Shown here piece after piece: positions 8,017-17,632 of a DNA stretch of 64,000 nt (the stretch's first letter is position 1; each line of letters opens with the position of its first letter). A program made the translations under genes and the position numbers. A model generated the notes under the pieces. That model worked only from the letters and a program-made list of their open reading frames with translations. It searched no databases and was not told the origin of the DNA. The stretch lies in assembly GCA_944381625.1 (NCBI GenBank), contig CALWLW010000014.1, positions 28,365-92,364 on the forward strand, written 5' to 3'. This DNA comes from an uncultured Lachnoclostridium sp. (GTDB lineage Bacteria; Bacillota; Clostridia; Lachnospirales; Lachnospiraceae).

Positions 8017-9951
8017 ATGAAAGATATACTATTGGTGATTCCAAGGGAGCGGGATTATCTGCACCGGGAGGCGCTGATCCCTCCGGGCATCGCGTACATC
8101 AACGGGGCGCTGAGAAGCGCGGGGCTGCCGGTAAGCTGCGTAAACTTGAATTTCCGCGAAGGGGACGAAAAAGAGATCTTAAAAGAGCTGATAACAGAGA
8201 AAGCTATCGGCTATGTGCTGTGCGGAGGAACGGCGTTTAACGCGGGGGAGATCAGGCGCTGTTTTGCCTGTTCAAAGGAGATACAGCCGGACGTGGTATG
8301 TATCGGCGGAGGAGCAGGTTACACATCGGCCCCGGAATATTTCCTGGGCGTCACCGGCGCGGATATTGCGGTGCTGGGCGAAGGCGAGGTTACGGAAATC
8401 GAACTGCTGAAAGCGCTGGACGAGGGGACAGATCTGCGGAAGGTGGACGGGATCCTGTACAGGGACGGAGAAGAGATCATAAAAACCGCGCCCAGAAAGG
8501 TTGTGGAGGATCTCAATGAAATCCCGTTTCCCTCCTACGAGGAACTGGGGATCGAGCAGTATTTTGAGAATGAAAAAAACTATGATTCTTCCGCGCTGTT
8601 TGACTATTCCTATACCCAGGAGCCCCGCGTGCTCCCTATGTTTCTGGGGAGAAGCTGTCCTTTCGGATGTAAGTTCTGCTTTCATACCACGGGAAGAAAG
8701 TACAGGAACCGTTCTCTGGACAATTTCTTTGAAGAACTGGACATGTGGATCGAGAAGTACCGCATCAATGGAATCCTTCTCATGGATGAGCTTTTTGGCG
8801 GCAGCGAGGCCGTGATCCTGGAATTTTGCCGCCGGATCAAGGAATATCACATCAACTGGGTGGCGGAGATCCGGGTGGAGCTGGCTACGGAAAAAGCGCT
8901 GCGGGCCATGAAGGAGAGTGGCTGTACGCATATTCAGTTTGGTCTGGAAAGCATGTCCGCCCACGTACTGAAGAATATGAACAAAAACATCAGTACGGAG
9001 CAGATCGAACGGGCGTTGGAGATATCCTATGAATTGAATATCCATGTGTTCGGCAACTTCATCTTCGGGGCGGAGGCGGAGGATCAGGAATCGTTTCTGA
9101 CCACGTACAACTGGTGGAACAGGCACAGAAAATACCAGATCCGTCTGCTGAATATCATGCTTTACCCCGGCTCGGAATATTTTAAAAACAGCCTTGAAAG
9201 AGGCCTGCTGGGGGACAAGGGTCGTTTCCTGGAAGAACATATGCCGGTGGTGAACATGTCGAAAATGTCCGATTTTGAGTGGGACAGGATGCGGCGGGTT
9301 ATACGGATGACGAACACCGACAATGTTTTCTTTGGACGGATCGAGGACATCAAGGAAGAGCAGGAGGAGCTGACCGTGACGGTCAGATGCTGCCACTGTA
9401 AAAAGACCTTTCCTGTGCCGCACGTGAAAAAAGAAAAGCGGTTCAGCGGAAGGGACATACTGACGGTGTGCCCCCACTGCGGCAGAAATAACCGGTTCAA
9501 TTTCGAGAACTTTGAAGATATTATGACCCATGAGATCATGTGCCAGTGGATCGCCAACCAGGCGGAGGGGCGTCATTGCAGAGAGTGGCTGGAACAGTGC
9601 GGCTACAAGAAAATCGGGGTGTGGGGCAGCTCCGTGCTGGCGGAGTTGTTTGTGAAGCAGCTGAAGGGAGATGTGGAAATTTCCTATATTACTGGCCCGA
9701 ACACAGACCGCATGTCGGCGTATTCTTATCTTGGCAGGAATCTTGAGATTGTGGAGCCGAAAGGGACGACCCTGCGGGACGTGGACGCGCTGGTGGTCAC
9801 GGACGCCTCTGAATATGTACGGTCTGTGGATCTGATCAGGAACGCTGGATATGAGGGGAACATCGATTCCCTCGTTAATTTTGTGTTCCAGATGGAATAC
9901 CACTTAATCATACCGGAGGGAAAAAGCCGGATGGAGATTATGGAACCATAG
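8017..9951 (+). CDS. B12-binding-type radical SAM enzyme with zinc-ribbon and C-terminal Rossmann-like domain
   Basis: A 644-residue multi-domain enzyme. Residues about 1-150 look like a cobalamin-binding-type Rossmann domain (PPGIAYINGAL, GGGAGYT, GEGE). The radical SAM CX3CX2C is at C214, C218 and C221 (GRSCPFGCKFC). A zinc-ribbon-like pair, CCHCKK and CPHCGR, follows near residues 460-490. The last 130 residues contain a further nucleotide-binding-like fold beginning IGVWGSSVLAEL. The first two parts match the B12-dependent class that does methyl transfer or skeletal rearrangement. The DXHXXG cobalamin motif is not obvious, so bound B12 is uncertain. The zinc-ribbon plus Rossmann tail is unusual. 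It starts one base after the previous stop. Confidence 0.88.
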   Translation: MKDILLVIPRERDYLHREALIPPGIAYINGALRSAGLPVSCVNLNFREGDEKEILKELITEKAIGYVLCGGTAFNAGEIRRCFACSKEIQPDVVCIGGGAGYTSAPEYFLGVTGADIAVLGEGEVTEIELLKALDEGTDLRKVDGILYRDGEEIIKTAPRKVVEDLNEIPFPSYEELGIEQYFENEKNYDSSALFDYSYTQEPRVLPMFLGRSCPFGCKFCFHTTGRKYRNRSLDNFFEELDMWIEKYRINGILLMDELFGGSEAVILEFCRRIKEYHINWVAEIRVELATEKALRAMKESGCTHIQFGLESMSAHVLKNMNKNISTEQIERALEISYELNIHVFGNFIFGAEAEDQESFLTTYNWWNRHRKYQIRLLNIMLYPGSEYFKNSLERGLLGDKGRFLEEHMPVVNMSKMSDFEWDRMRRVIRMTNTDNVFFGRIEDIKEEQEELTVTVRCCHCKKTFPVPHVKKEKRFSGRDILTVCPHCGRNNRFNFENFEDIMTHEIMCQWIANQAEGRHCREWLEQCGYKKIGVWGSSVLAELFVKQLKGDVEISYITGPNTDRMSAYSYLGRNLEIVEPKGTTLRDVDALVVTDASEYVRSVDLIRNAGYEGNIDSLVNFVFQMEYHLIIPEGKSRMEIMEP

Positions 9952-9953
9952 AG

Positions 9954-10886
9954 ATGAACGGGGAAATGATTGAAACTTTAAAGGAAGAAGCGCAGGGCAG
10001 GCTGGGGGAGAGACTGGCCTTTTCCCCTTTAAACGGCGGCTCTTCCAACTTGTCTTTCCAGGGGAAGGGCGAAGACGGGAAAAAATATGTGGTAAAGTTC
10101 CAGCGCCATGTGCCTGGATTGGAAGTACAGCGCCGTCTGAGAGAATATCTGGACCGGCGGGATCAGGACCATCCCCGCCTGATCCTGGCGTTTCCTTCCC
10201 GCCGGATGCCGGAGGCGTATCTCACTGTCTCCGAATGGATGGAAGGAAGTCCGCTTTTATTGGAAGGGGAAAGTATGACTCTTTCGGAACTGAGGAAAAG
10301 AGCGCAGCAGGCTGCCGGGACGGTGAAAAGACTGCACCGGGTCAGCCTCTCAGATCTCCCGGACAAAAGCATATGGGAGCAGGACTCCGGACAGGACGCG
10401 GCGAGGGCGCTGCTGGCGTCGACAAAGGAGGACTTTCCTTACCGGGAGCAGTTTTTCCGGGCTGTCCAGGAGGGCATGGATCATATCTCCTCTCCCAGAG
10501 GAATTGTGCATTTGGATCTTCGGCCGGATAACATGGTGTTTTCGGATGATGCATGCAGGCTGATGGATATGGAGACCCTGTCCGTGGATCATATTTGGGC
10601 GGATTTTTCGTACGCGGTGGAGATCAATTTCCCGAAGGAACGGGTTTTCTGGCTGTTGTTCCTGGACAGCTATTTTGACGGAGGGATTCCCCTTGAATTC
10701 TGGAAAGAGACCAGGGAGCATGTTTTGATAAAGTTTTTATCTCTCCTGCGGCTGGACAGGAAAACGGGAAACCCAGGGCGTCAATATGCGCTGGCAGAGA
10801 AAATTTACAGGGATTATGACGGATTTCAGAGTTACGAGCCCCTGTGGATGAAAGAGACCATGGCGGCGCTTGGATCGCAGGGATAG
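9954..10886 (+). CDS. APH/choline-kinase-like phosphotransferase
   Basis: A 310-residue kinase of the aminoglycoside phosphotransferase/choline kinase fold. The catalytic loop is H186-x-D188-x4-N193 (HLDLRPDNM) and the metal-binding Asp follows in LMDMET. The N-terminal region has a glycine loop (LNGGSSNLSF) and the ATP-anchoring lysine (KYVVKFQRH). Members phosphorylate a hydroxyl of a small molecule, sugar or lipid head group. It starts two bases after the radical SAM gene, and a second, divergent kinase of the same fold lies at 17633. The substrate is unknown; antibiotic resistance is unlikely given the biosynthetic setting. Confidence 0.85.
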   Translation: MNGEMIETLKEEAQGRLGERLAFSPLNGGSSNLSFQGKGEDGKKYVVKFQRHVPGLEVQRRLREYLDRRDQDHPRLILAFPSRRMPEAYLTVSEWMEGSPLLLEGESMTLSELRKRAQQAAGTVKRLHRVSLSDLPDKSIWEQDSGQDAARALLASTKEDFPYREQFFRAVQEGMDHISSPRGIVHLDLRPDNMVFSDDACRLMDMETLSVDHIWADFSYAVEINFPKERVFWLLFLDSYFDGGIPLEFWKETREHVLIKFLSLLRLDRKTGNPGRQYALAEKIYRDYDGFQSYEPLWMKETMAALGSQG

Positions 10887-10908
10887 AGAAGAACGAGAGG
10901 AAAGAAAC

Positions 10909-12351
10909 GTGGAGCAGGTTGTAAGGTTAAGAGATGAGTTTGATATAGACAGGCTTGCCAATCTGGAGGGAACAGGGCTGTACCAGACGGGCAGATCCGT
11001 GGTGTGGGAAACTGACGGGAAGGAGACCGACCTTGGGGATATCCCGCGCCTGAAAGACTGGATGGAGGACAGCCGCAAAAAGGCGGATTATAAAAAGGTA
11101 AAATTTATCAATCAGATTTTGTGCCAGTATGATTTTGCCAGGAAAAATGACCGCGCGGAGCATTTTCCGGAGATGTTCCAGATTGAACATACGGATCTGT
11201 GCAATAGCCGCTGTATCATGTGCAATCATTTTTTTACAAAGAACCATGGATGCTCTTTTCTGTCCATGGAGGCGGTCCGCGAGATCGAGAGGTACCTTCC
11301 GTACGCCAGGTATCTAGCGCTGAACGGGATCGGGGAGCCTTTTCTTCATCCGCAGATCATGGACATTATGGAAATATATGAGAAATACGGGATTCAGATG
11401 ACGACGAATACGAACCTTTCTGTCATGAACCCTGAGCTGGCCGCTATCATCAACCGGACGTTTACCGACATCCAGATCTCCTGCGACGCGGCGGACAAGG
11501 AGACCTACGAGGCGATTCGCAGAGGCTTAAGCTTTGAGAAGTTCAAGGCGAACGCGGAGATGTTAAGAAGCGCGGGAAACGTGGAGATCTGCATGGCAAC
11601 GGTGGTGATGCGTCAGAATATTTTACAGCTTCCGCAGATTGTGGAGTTCGCCGCAGACCTGGGATGCGATAAGGTGGTGCTTCTGGATCTGAACACCAGC
11701 AAGCTGTTGGAGAACCTGAACGATACTATCAAGAGCTTCCCGCGGACGGCGGGACGGTACATGGAAGAGGCCAGGGAAGCCGCCGACAGAAGAGGGGTGA
11801 TCCTTCACACCCTGGATTATATCCAGTCCTTCCAGAACGCGCCGAATGGGGACGAACTGGAAAGAGAGAGGGAACACATCTTAAAGAGCCCGTTGTATCC
11901 TGACGACGCTCTGGCGGAGAAGCTGTACAGGATGTATGAAGAGCTGGGATTTGAAGCTCCCTGCTTCCTGGCGGCGGATACGGATTATTGCAGGCCGGGC
12001 CGGTATGATTCCGTGGGATACTGTCAGTTTATTGAGAACCGGCCCTTCATATCGGCCCAGGGGGACGTGTTCAATTGCTGTACCAGAAGGATGCATTCCA
12101 TGGGGAATCTGAATACCATGGAGTTTGCCAGGATCTGGAACGGCGACGCTCTCTGTAAAATGAGGAATATTTTTAATCACGGAAAGCTTCCATACTATTG
12201 CACAGGGTGCACCTATCTCAGAAGCAATCTCATGGTTGACCGTATTCAGATGGGGAAAGTTGATCAGGATTTCTACGTGGATTTGTATGATCAGCTCAGG
12301 ATGGACATCATCAGTAAAAATCTGGGAGACAAGAAGAATGAATACATATGA
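10909..12351 (+). CDS. Radical SAM/SPASM-type enzyme
   Basis: About 480 residues from GTG 10909, chosen because GAGAGG lies eight bases upstream and the position falls after the previous stop; an in-frame TTG at 10870 lacks such a site. The CX3CX2C motif is at C98, C102 and C105 (TDLCNSRCIMC), and GIGEPFLHP follows. The C-terminal 110 residues hold a cysteine-rich SPASM-like domain (GYCQFIENRP, FNCCTRR, YYCTGCTYL) expected to carry auxiliary Fe-S clusters. SPASM enzymes act on peptides, sugars or alcohols. Here, among glycosyltransferases and a prenyltransferase, a small-molecule or sugar substrate seems more likely than a peptide. The gene overlaps the next by 14 bases. Confidence 0.88.
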   Translation: MEQVVRLRDEFDIDRLANLEGTGLYQTGRSVVWETDGKETDLGDIPRLKDWMEDSRKKADYKKVKFINQILCQYDFARKNDRAEHFPEMFQIEHTDLCNSRCIMCNHFFTKNHGCSFLSMEAVREIERYLPYARYLALNGIGEPFLHPQIMDIMEIYEKYGIQMTTNTNLSVMNPELAAIINRTFTDIQISCDAADKETYEAIRRGLSFEKFKANAEMLRSAGNVEICMATVVMRQNILQLPQIVEFAADLGCDKVVLLDLNTSKLLENLNDTIKSFPRTAGRYMEEAREAADRRGVILHTLDYIQSFQNAPNGDELEREREHILKSPLYPDDALAEKLYRMYEELGFEAPCFLAADTDYCRPGRYDSVGYCQFIENRPFISAQGDVFNCCTRRMHSMGNLNTMEFARIWNGDALCKMRNIFNHGKLPYYCTGCTYLRSNLMVDRIQMGKVDQDFYVDLYDQLRMDIISKNLGDKKNEYI

Positions 12352-13462
12352 TATGTCGGTGGTTATACCCACGTTTAACCGGGCGTATTTACTGGAAAAA
12401 CTGCTGGAATCTTTGTACGCTGCAAGAGAACATTATAAATATGGAAAGACGGAAGTCATTGTCATCGACAGTTCCAAAGGCGAGGAACTGCAAAAAATCA
12501 AGGAAGCGTGCAAAAGGTATGACGCGCGTTATCTGGAGGGCACGGATTCCGTAAGACAGAAACGGAACCTGGGGATCAGGAGCGCCCGGTATCCTTACAT
12601 AGTATTTGAAGATTCAGACGTGGTGGTGGATCAGGATTTATTCAACTATCATGCGGAAACCTACAGGAAGAGCACGCCGGAAGAGCGCGTGGCAGGTTCT
12701 TTTGGACTCACGGTATTTACCGGGGAGGACAATCTGGTCTGGAAGATTATCCAGTATACGACCCTTACAGATTCTTTTTCTTTCGCGGAAAAATGGCCCT
12801 ATCAAGAATGGACCATTGGGAATAACGTCAGCTTTAAAAAAGAAGTCCTGGAGGAAGTAAACCTGTTTGAGGAGGCGTTTCCGTTCAAGCTTGGCGCGGA
12901 CGACCTGGATTTGAGCTACCGCATTACCCATGCAGGATACAGGATCAAATCCCAGCCGAAAGCGGTGGCCTATCACAGCAAGGATACCTGGAAGAAATGG
13001 AAGCTGGTTCGGGAGCGGGCCAAACGCTGGGGAAGGATGGAATACTATATTTCCCAAAGGCATCCGCAGATTTTTATTAACCGTTTTCCCAAAACTGAAC
13101 TGATTGTGCCGCTTCTGCTGCTCCTGTGCGGGATCACGGCGGGCGCGCTCAGATCCTGGGTCCCCCTGCTTGCCTTTGTGCTGGGGATGGTGGGAATCAT
13201 CGCGGGCACCTATGTGCTGGACACGGCGGAAAGCGATAAAAAGAATCCCTTTTACTATCTGACGGCAAAGCTTCTGGACTTTCACTATTATTACGGCCAT
13301 GTATTTGAGGGATTGAAAAACCGCAGCCTTTGCGGGATCTATAAGCAGATGTCTTTCTCTGGCGGACAGACGCGGATGATTTTGAAAAAAGAAACCAAAA
13401 GAATGACCCTGCTGTTTGTGAACATGGTGATCATGCTGGCGGTGATCGTGTTTGGAACGTAG
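12338..13462 (+). CDS. Family 2 glycosyltransferase with C-terminal membrane segments
   Basis: About 374 residues. The GT-A domain begins VVIPTFNRAYLLEKLLES and has the acidic EDSDVV site near residue 91 and GADDLDLSYR near residue 185. The last third contains two hydrophobic stretches (around residues 250-270 and 275-295), so the enzyme is membrane bound. The start at 12338 is preceded by GGGAGA. The next gene is a clear paralogue: the two share layout, spacing of motifs and the phrase AARE(H/N)Y. They may add consecutive sugars. The donor is unknown. Confidence 0.87.
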   Translation: MNTYDMSVVIPTFNRAYLLEKLLESLYAAREHYKYGKTEVIVIDSSKGEELQKIKEACKRYDARYLEGTDSVRQKRNLGIRSARYPYIVFEDSDVVVDQDLFNYHAETYRKSTPEERVAGSFGLTVFTGEDNLVWKIIQYTTLTDSFSFAEKWPYQEWTIGNNVSFKKEVLEEVNLFEEAFPFKLGADDLDLSYRITHAGYRIKSQPKAVAYHSKDTWKKWKLVRERAKRWGRMEYYISQRHPQIFINRFPKTELIVPLLLLLCGITAGALRSWVPLLAFVLGMVGIIAGTYVLDTAESDKKNPFYYLTAKLLDFHYYYGHVFEGLKNRSLCGIYKQMSFSGGQTRMILKKETKRMTLLFVNMVIMLAVIVFGT

Positions 13463-13510
13463 GAAGATGCCTGACGATACAGTTATCAATAGAAACGGGT
13501 GGGAACGCAT

Positions 13511-14635
13511 ATGGAGATAGATGGAATCAGCATCGTGGTCGCGACAAAGGGAAGAGTGAGCCTGTTGGAAGAACTTCTGCAAGGGATTCAGGCCGCAAGG
13601 GAGAACTATGAGAAGCCCTGCGAGGTGATCCTCGTGGACGACTCATCGAAAGATGATCAGGAGAAAATAGAAGTTCTCTGTGAAAAATACGACGCAAAAC
13701 TGGAAAAATACACCAATTCTGTGGCCATGAAAAGAACGCACGGCGTGGACACAGCGAAATATAATCTCATATTATTTCTGGATTCCGACTGCAAGCCAGT
13801 CCCGGAAATCCTGAAAAGACACAGCGAGTGTTATGCGGATGAAAAAGTGGGCGCCGCGGCGGGGCCGTTGATTTTTGAAGGAGAGGAAAACTGGTTCTGG
13901 AAATGCGTGACGCTGACGCCGTTTCTCATTTGCTTCAAGATGCCCCTCTGGGGAGAGACGGTTCCGTGGGGAGCTACGGCCAATTTTTCCGTAAGAAAAG
14001 AGGTGTTCTATGAAGCGGGCGGCTTTTCCAGCGACTTCCCCAATAAGCCGGGAGGAGAGGACGTGGATCTGGGCCTGATGATCACAAAGGCCGGATATAT
14101 CATTCGGTCCTTGCCGGACGCGGTCGTTTATCACGCGAAGGAGACCTGGTCCCAGGTGAAGCCCATGTACAAACGGGCATGGCATTACGGCGCCGCGGAC
14201 TACTATCTGGTCAACCGCCATCAGGAGATGGTGTGCGACGCGGTGCCCAGAAGAACTGTGATCGCATTCTGGATGACTCTGGTCTTTCTTCTGTTCGGCG
14301 TCTTCGCTTCGCCATGGTATCTTCTGGGGATCCCTCTGTGGTACGCGCTGGATATTCTGATCATGTCGGGCATCATGTGCAGAACGGGCTTTGAAAAGTC
14401 CGGATTCTTCCAACAGTGCGTGGTTCAGACGATCATCATTGTGAATGAGCTGGGGTATGTGGTGAACTGCCTGCGGCACGGGAAACCGGGGTACATTGGC
14501 AGGCAGATCGTATATTTTGAAAACCAGCTGAAAGGCACCATGACAAACGGCCACGCCACCTTCTGGCGGTTCACGGCCAGTTATGCAATTGTTCTCGCAG
14601 GCATTGTGCTTGGCAAAATCTTTCATATTTTATAG
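13511..14635 (+). CDS. Family 2 glycosyltransferase, membrane-anchored paralogue
   Basis: About 374 residues, paralogous to the gene before it. It has IVVATKGRVSLLEELLQ at the start, the metal site FLDSDCKP near residue 93, GGEDVDLGLM near residue 180 and two membrane segments after residue 245. ATG 13511 is preferred because GGGTGGGA precedes it; GTG 13499 is an in-frame alternative. It sits directly upstream of the UbiA prenyltransferase gene, which fits glycosylation of a prenyl-derived membrane substrate, although this is inferred from position only. Confidence 0.86.
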   Translation: MEIDGISIVVATKGRVSLLEELLQGIQAARENYEKPCEVILVDDSSKDDQEKIEVLCEKYDAKLEKYTNSVAMKRTHGVDTAKYNLILFLDSDCKPVPEILKRHSECYADEKVGAAAGPLIFEGEENWFWKCVTLTPFLICFKMPLWGETVPWGATANFSVRKEVFYEAGGFSSDFPNKPGGEDVDLGLMITKAGYIIRSLPDAVVYHAKETWSQVKPMYKRAWHYGAADYYLVNRHQEMVCDAVPRRTVIAFWMTLVFLLFGVFASPWYLLGIPLWYALDILIMSGIMCRTGFEKSGFFQQCVVQTIIIVNELGYVVNCLRHGKPGYIGRQIVYFENQLKGTMTNGHATFWRFTASYAIVLAGIVLGKIFHIL

Positions 14636-14682
14636 GGGACGTGTCCTCCGGGCGCTGGTACCGGAGGCGTGAGGGAGAAGAG

Positions 14683-15669
14683 ATGAAAAAGATATTCTTA
14701 TATTTCAGGACGTCGGAGTGGTACGACTCCAAGATCCCGCTGGCCATGTGCGTGGGCCTTTATGCGCTGCTTTATGAACCGCAGATTCTGGAAAAACGGG
14801 ATTTAATCCTATGGTACATCGCATATTTTCTGTTTTGTATCATCTATTTCGCGTTCAATTATCTGTTCAATGATTATTCCGATCTGGAGGAGGACCGGAG
14901 GGCCGGAAAAGAAAAAGTGATTCACAGTGTAGACCGCCGGTGGTCGCTTCTGATCCTATGTATCCTTCCGGTTCTGGGAGTCCTGGAGCTGTTCGCGGCA
15001 ACGGGCCGGCACTGGACTACCCTGCTGGTAAGTCTGGTGTGCTATGTCCTGGGGATGTCCTATTCGGCCAAAGGGATCCGGATGAAAGAGCGGGGAATCT
15101 GGGGCCTGGTCTTTTCCGCGTTTGCCCAGAGAAATACGCCGGTGCTGATTACGTTTTCGTTCCTGCATATGCGTATGGATCATTTTATCTGCTGGATGGC
15201 GGTATGCTTTGTCAACGGCCTCAGATATATCCTGATCCATCAGTATATAGACCGGGAAAATGACAAAAAGGTGGGAATACATACATTTGTATTGGATAGG
15301 AATATTTCCATAAAAAAGGGGATCTGGTGCTCGCTGGCGGTGGAGATGCTTTCTGTCATCTGGCTCTTCGCGGGAGAGTGGAAGGTGATGGCGGTGACGG
15401 GGGTCATTTATGCGGTCGTCTGTATTCTTAACTGGAACTTTACGGAAAAAGTGCTGAAAGCCTCTTACTTCTATTCCTACGCCTGCGTGCCGTTGGAGGA
15501 CTTATACAACGTATTTATGCCGCTGCTGCTCACCTGCGGTTATGCGGTGAAAAGCGGATACTATCTTCTGATTCCGCTGACCGTATTGTACCTGATCGCG
15601 CCATTGTGCAGAAAAATTTATATGCCAATGATGTCTGTGTGGAAAATGCTCCATGGGGAAATGAGTTGA
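14683..15669 (+). CDS. UbiA-family prenyltransferase
   Basis: An integral membrane enzyme of about 328 residues with eight or nine predicted helices. It carries both aspartate-rich motifs of the UbiA superfamily: NDYSDLEEDRRAGK at residues 63-76, and the second motif YIDRENDKKVG at residues 188-198. These bind Mg-diphosphate and transfer a prenyl chain to an aromatic ring, a glycerol-type alcohol or a phospho-sugar. The start is ATG 14683, preceded by GAGGGAGAAG. With isopentenyl-diphosphate isomerase at one end and a prenyl reductase at the other, this is probably the central condensation step of the cluster. Candidates include quinone-type, ether-lipid-type or phosphoribosyl-type transfers; the sequence alone does not decide. 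Confidence 0.88.
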   Translation: MKKIFLYFRTSEWYDSKIPLAMCVGLYALLYEPQILEKRDLILWYIAYFLFCIIYFAFNYLFNDYSDLEEDRRAGKEKVIHSVDRRWSLLILCILPVLGVLELFAATGRHWTTLLVSLVCYVLGMSYSAKGIRMKERGIWGLVFSAFAQRNTPVLITFSFLHMRMDHFICWMAVCFVNGLRYILIHQYIDRENDKKVGIHTFVLDRNISIKKGIWCSLAVEMLSVIWLFAGEWKVMAVTGVIYAVVCILNWNFTEKVLKASYFYSYACVPLEDLYNVFMPLLLTCGYAVKSGYYLLIPLTVLYLIAPLCRKIYMPMMSVWKMLHGEMS

Positions 15670-15675
15670 TGTGGT

Positions 15676-16746
15676 ATGCGCCGGCTTTGGAAATACAGGA
15701 AAAAAATATTATATAACGAATATGAGCCCAAAAGTCAGCTCATCGTGGGAGAAACCAGGATAGAACGCTCCAGATATTCGCTGATCGACGGGCACGCCCA
15801 TTTTGGGGGCCGCATACCGGGGGATCCTTTCGAGGACAGGTATGACATTGGAAACACGGTGGAACAGTTAAAGATCCGCGGGGTAAAAAAGTGCGTGGAG
15901 CTTACACTGTTCAATCGGGAAAACTGGGAACGGGTTCATGAAAAATTACAGGGCTACGAGGACTACTTTGTGTTCTGTGCCCCCATAGATCTGTCAGGAA
16001 TGGGAAGGCCGGATTTCGACTGCTGGATCTGCGGCGAGATGGAGCGGTATGTCCGGGAGGGCGCGGCTGGGTTCAAGGTCTGGAAAGACCTGGGGCTTCG
16101 GCTGCGGGATGAAGATGGGAAACGGATTCCCATAAACAGCCCCAGGCTGAAAGCAGTATGGGACAAGGCCGCCGAGCTTGATAAGCCGGTGGTGATCCAT
16201 GTGGCGGATCCTCCGGCATTTTTTGAACCGGCGGACCGGTACAACGAGAGGCTGGAGGAAATCGTACAGTACCATTTTTGGCACCATTATGGAAAAGGGC
16301 TGGAATTTAAAAGCTTTATGGAGCAGCTGGACGACCTGTTGGAAAAAAATCCAGGAACCGATTTTCTGGCGGCGCACTTATGCTCTTATCCGGGGAATCT
16401 GGACTATGTATCGGATTTATTAACCAGACATGAGAATCTGTACACCGACGTGGCGGCGGTGCTTTCAGAGATCGGGAGACAGCCCAGGCGTTTCCGCAGG
16501 TTCGTGCAGGAGCATCCCGGCCGCATATTATTTGGAACCGATTTCTTTGCAGGCGATCCGCTTCCCTATATTCCATATTTCCGTTTTTTGGAAACGGAGG
16601 ACGAGTATTTTTCTTATAGTCCGTCCGGCGGATATGAGCACGGAAGGTGGCGGATCTACGGGTGCGGTTTGGAAGATGAGTTATTGAAAAATCTGTATTA
16701 TAGAAACGCGGAGAAATTTTTCGGAATCAACGGAGAGGAAGAATGA
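15676..16746 (+). CDS. Amidohydrolase-family metal-dependent hydrolase
   Basis: About 356 residues with a TIM-barrel hydrolase pattern: the metal-binding HAHFGG near residue 37, an FKVWKDLG strand where a bridging lysine could lie, VVIHVADPPA near residue 173, AAHLCSYPG near residue 233 and the catalytic-type Asp in LFGTDFFAGD near residue 282. This matches the amidohydrolase-2 group, which includes decarboxylases and hydrolases of aromatic acids. Decarboxylation or hydrolysis of a head-group precursor would be reasonable in this cluster. The ribosome site is weak and the gene follows UbiA by six bases, so translation is probably coupled. Confidence 0.82.
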   Translation: MRRLWKYRKKILYNEYEPKSQLIVGETRIERSRYSLIDGHAHFGGRIPGDPFEDRYDIGNTVEQLKIRGVKKCVELTLFNRENWERVHEKLQGYEDYFVFCAPIDLSGMGRPDFDCWICGEMERYVREGAAGFKVWKDLGLRLRDEDGKRIPINSPRLKAVWDKAAELDKPVVIHVADPPAFFEPADRYNERLEEIVQYHFWHHYGKGLEFKSFMEQLDDLLEKNPGTDFLAAHLCSYPGNLDYVSDLLTRHENLYTDVAAVLSEIGRQPRRFRRFVQEHPGRILFGTDFFAGDPLPYIPYFRFLETEDEYFSYSPSGGYEHGRWRIYGCGLEDELLKNLYYRNAEKFFGINGEEE

Positions 16747-16747
16747 C

Positions 16748-17629
16748 ATGCGGGTCCGGATGTTCAAGTACCTATATTATAATCGAAAAAAAAGTATTTA
16801 TTTTACCGAGGAACGCTCGCACAAGCTGACGTTTATGGAGAAGGCGCTTTTGTGCCTGAACCTGCAAAGAAAGATAGAAATTCCGTTTCTGGATCTGGAC
16901 GTGAATACCGTATGCGACCTAAGATGCGCCAAATGCGCAAAATGCACCCCTTATTTCAAAAAGAAGGAATCTTACGCGGCGGCGGATGTGATTGGACATT
17001 TGGAGACGCTGCTGAAATATGTGGATAAGATTTACGCCCTTTCCATCATCGGCGGCGAGCCGTTCCTGAACCGGGACATCGGGGAGGTGATCCGCTTCTG
17101 TTCGGACTGTGGGAAGATACAGGACGTGGATATCACCACGAACGCGACGGTGATGCCTGATGAAAGCGTGTTTCAGACGCTGGCCCATAGCCGGGTGGTG
17201 GTGCATATCTCGGATTACAAGCTGAAAAATGCGAAGCTGACGGAGAATAAGAAGCGGTTTATTGAGAAACTGGACGCGTACGGGATCCCATATCAGTTTT
17301 TTACCCATGAAAACTGGCTGGATTTTGGGCCGGTGGAAAAGCGGGGGCATGGGAAAAGGCAGTTGAAGATGATGTATTACTGCTGTCCCATGAATAGCTG
17401 CAATATTTTCAACCAGGGAAAGATCTACCGCTGCGGCAGGGCAAGTTATATGGGAAATCACGGGATCGGGGAGCTGGAAGATGTGATCGACGTAAGCTGT
17501 ATACACAGCAGGGCACAGATGAGGAAAAAACTCCGCTGGTTCTACACCAGAAGCTACAGCAGTGCATGCGAATATTGTTCGGATAAACCGGAGAATGTAA
17601 TCCCCGGAATCCAGATTGGAGAAGCATAA
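16748..17629 (+). CDS. Radical SAM enzyme, paralogue of the gene at 7236
   Basis: About 293 residues. The CX3CX2C motif is at C56, C60 and C63 (VCDLRCAKCAKC), followed by IIGGEPFLNRD and ITTNA. The C-terminal part has many cysteines (YYCCPMNSCN, YRCGRA, CEYCSD), suggesting an auxiliary Fe-S cluster. The core resembles the gene at 7236 in motif order, and it is again followed by a kinase-fold gene, so the two radical SAM/kinase pairs may carry out parallel steps. It starts one base after the amidohydrolase stop. The substrate is unknown. Confidence 0.87.
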   Translation: MRVRMFKYLYYNRKKSIYFTEERSHKLTFMEKALLCLNLQRKIEIPFLDLDVNTVCDLRCAKCAKCTPYFKKKESYAAADVIGHLETLLKYVDKIYALSIIGGEPFLNRDIGEVIRFCSDCGKIQDVDITTNATVMPDESVFQTLAHSRVVVHISDYKLKNAKLTENKKRFIEKLDAYGIPYQFFTHENWLDFGPVEKRGHGKRQLKMMYYCCPMNSCNIFNQGKIYRCGRASYMGNHGIGELEDVIDVSCIHSRAQMRKKLRWFYTRSYSSACEYCSDKPENVIPGIQIGEA

Positions 17630-17632
17630 GGC

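Noticed and set aside
8272..9903. 543-codon minus-strand frame opposite the B12-type radical SAM gene
   Set aside because: Same reason: antisense to a gene with clear domains, without a ribosome site or family motif.
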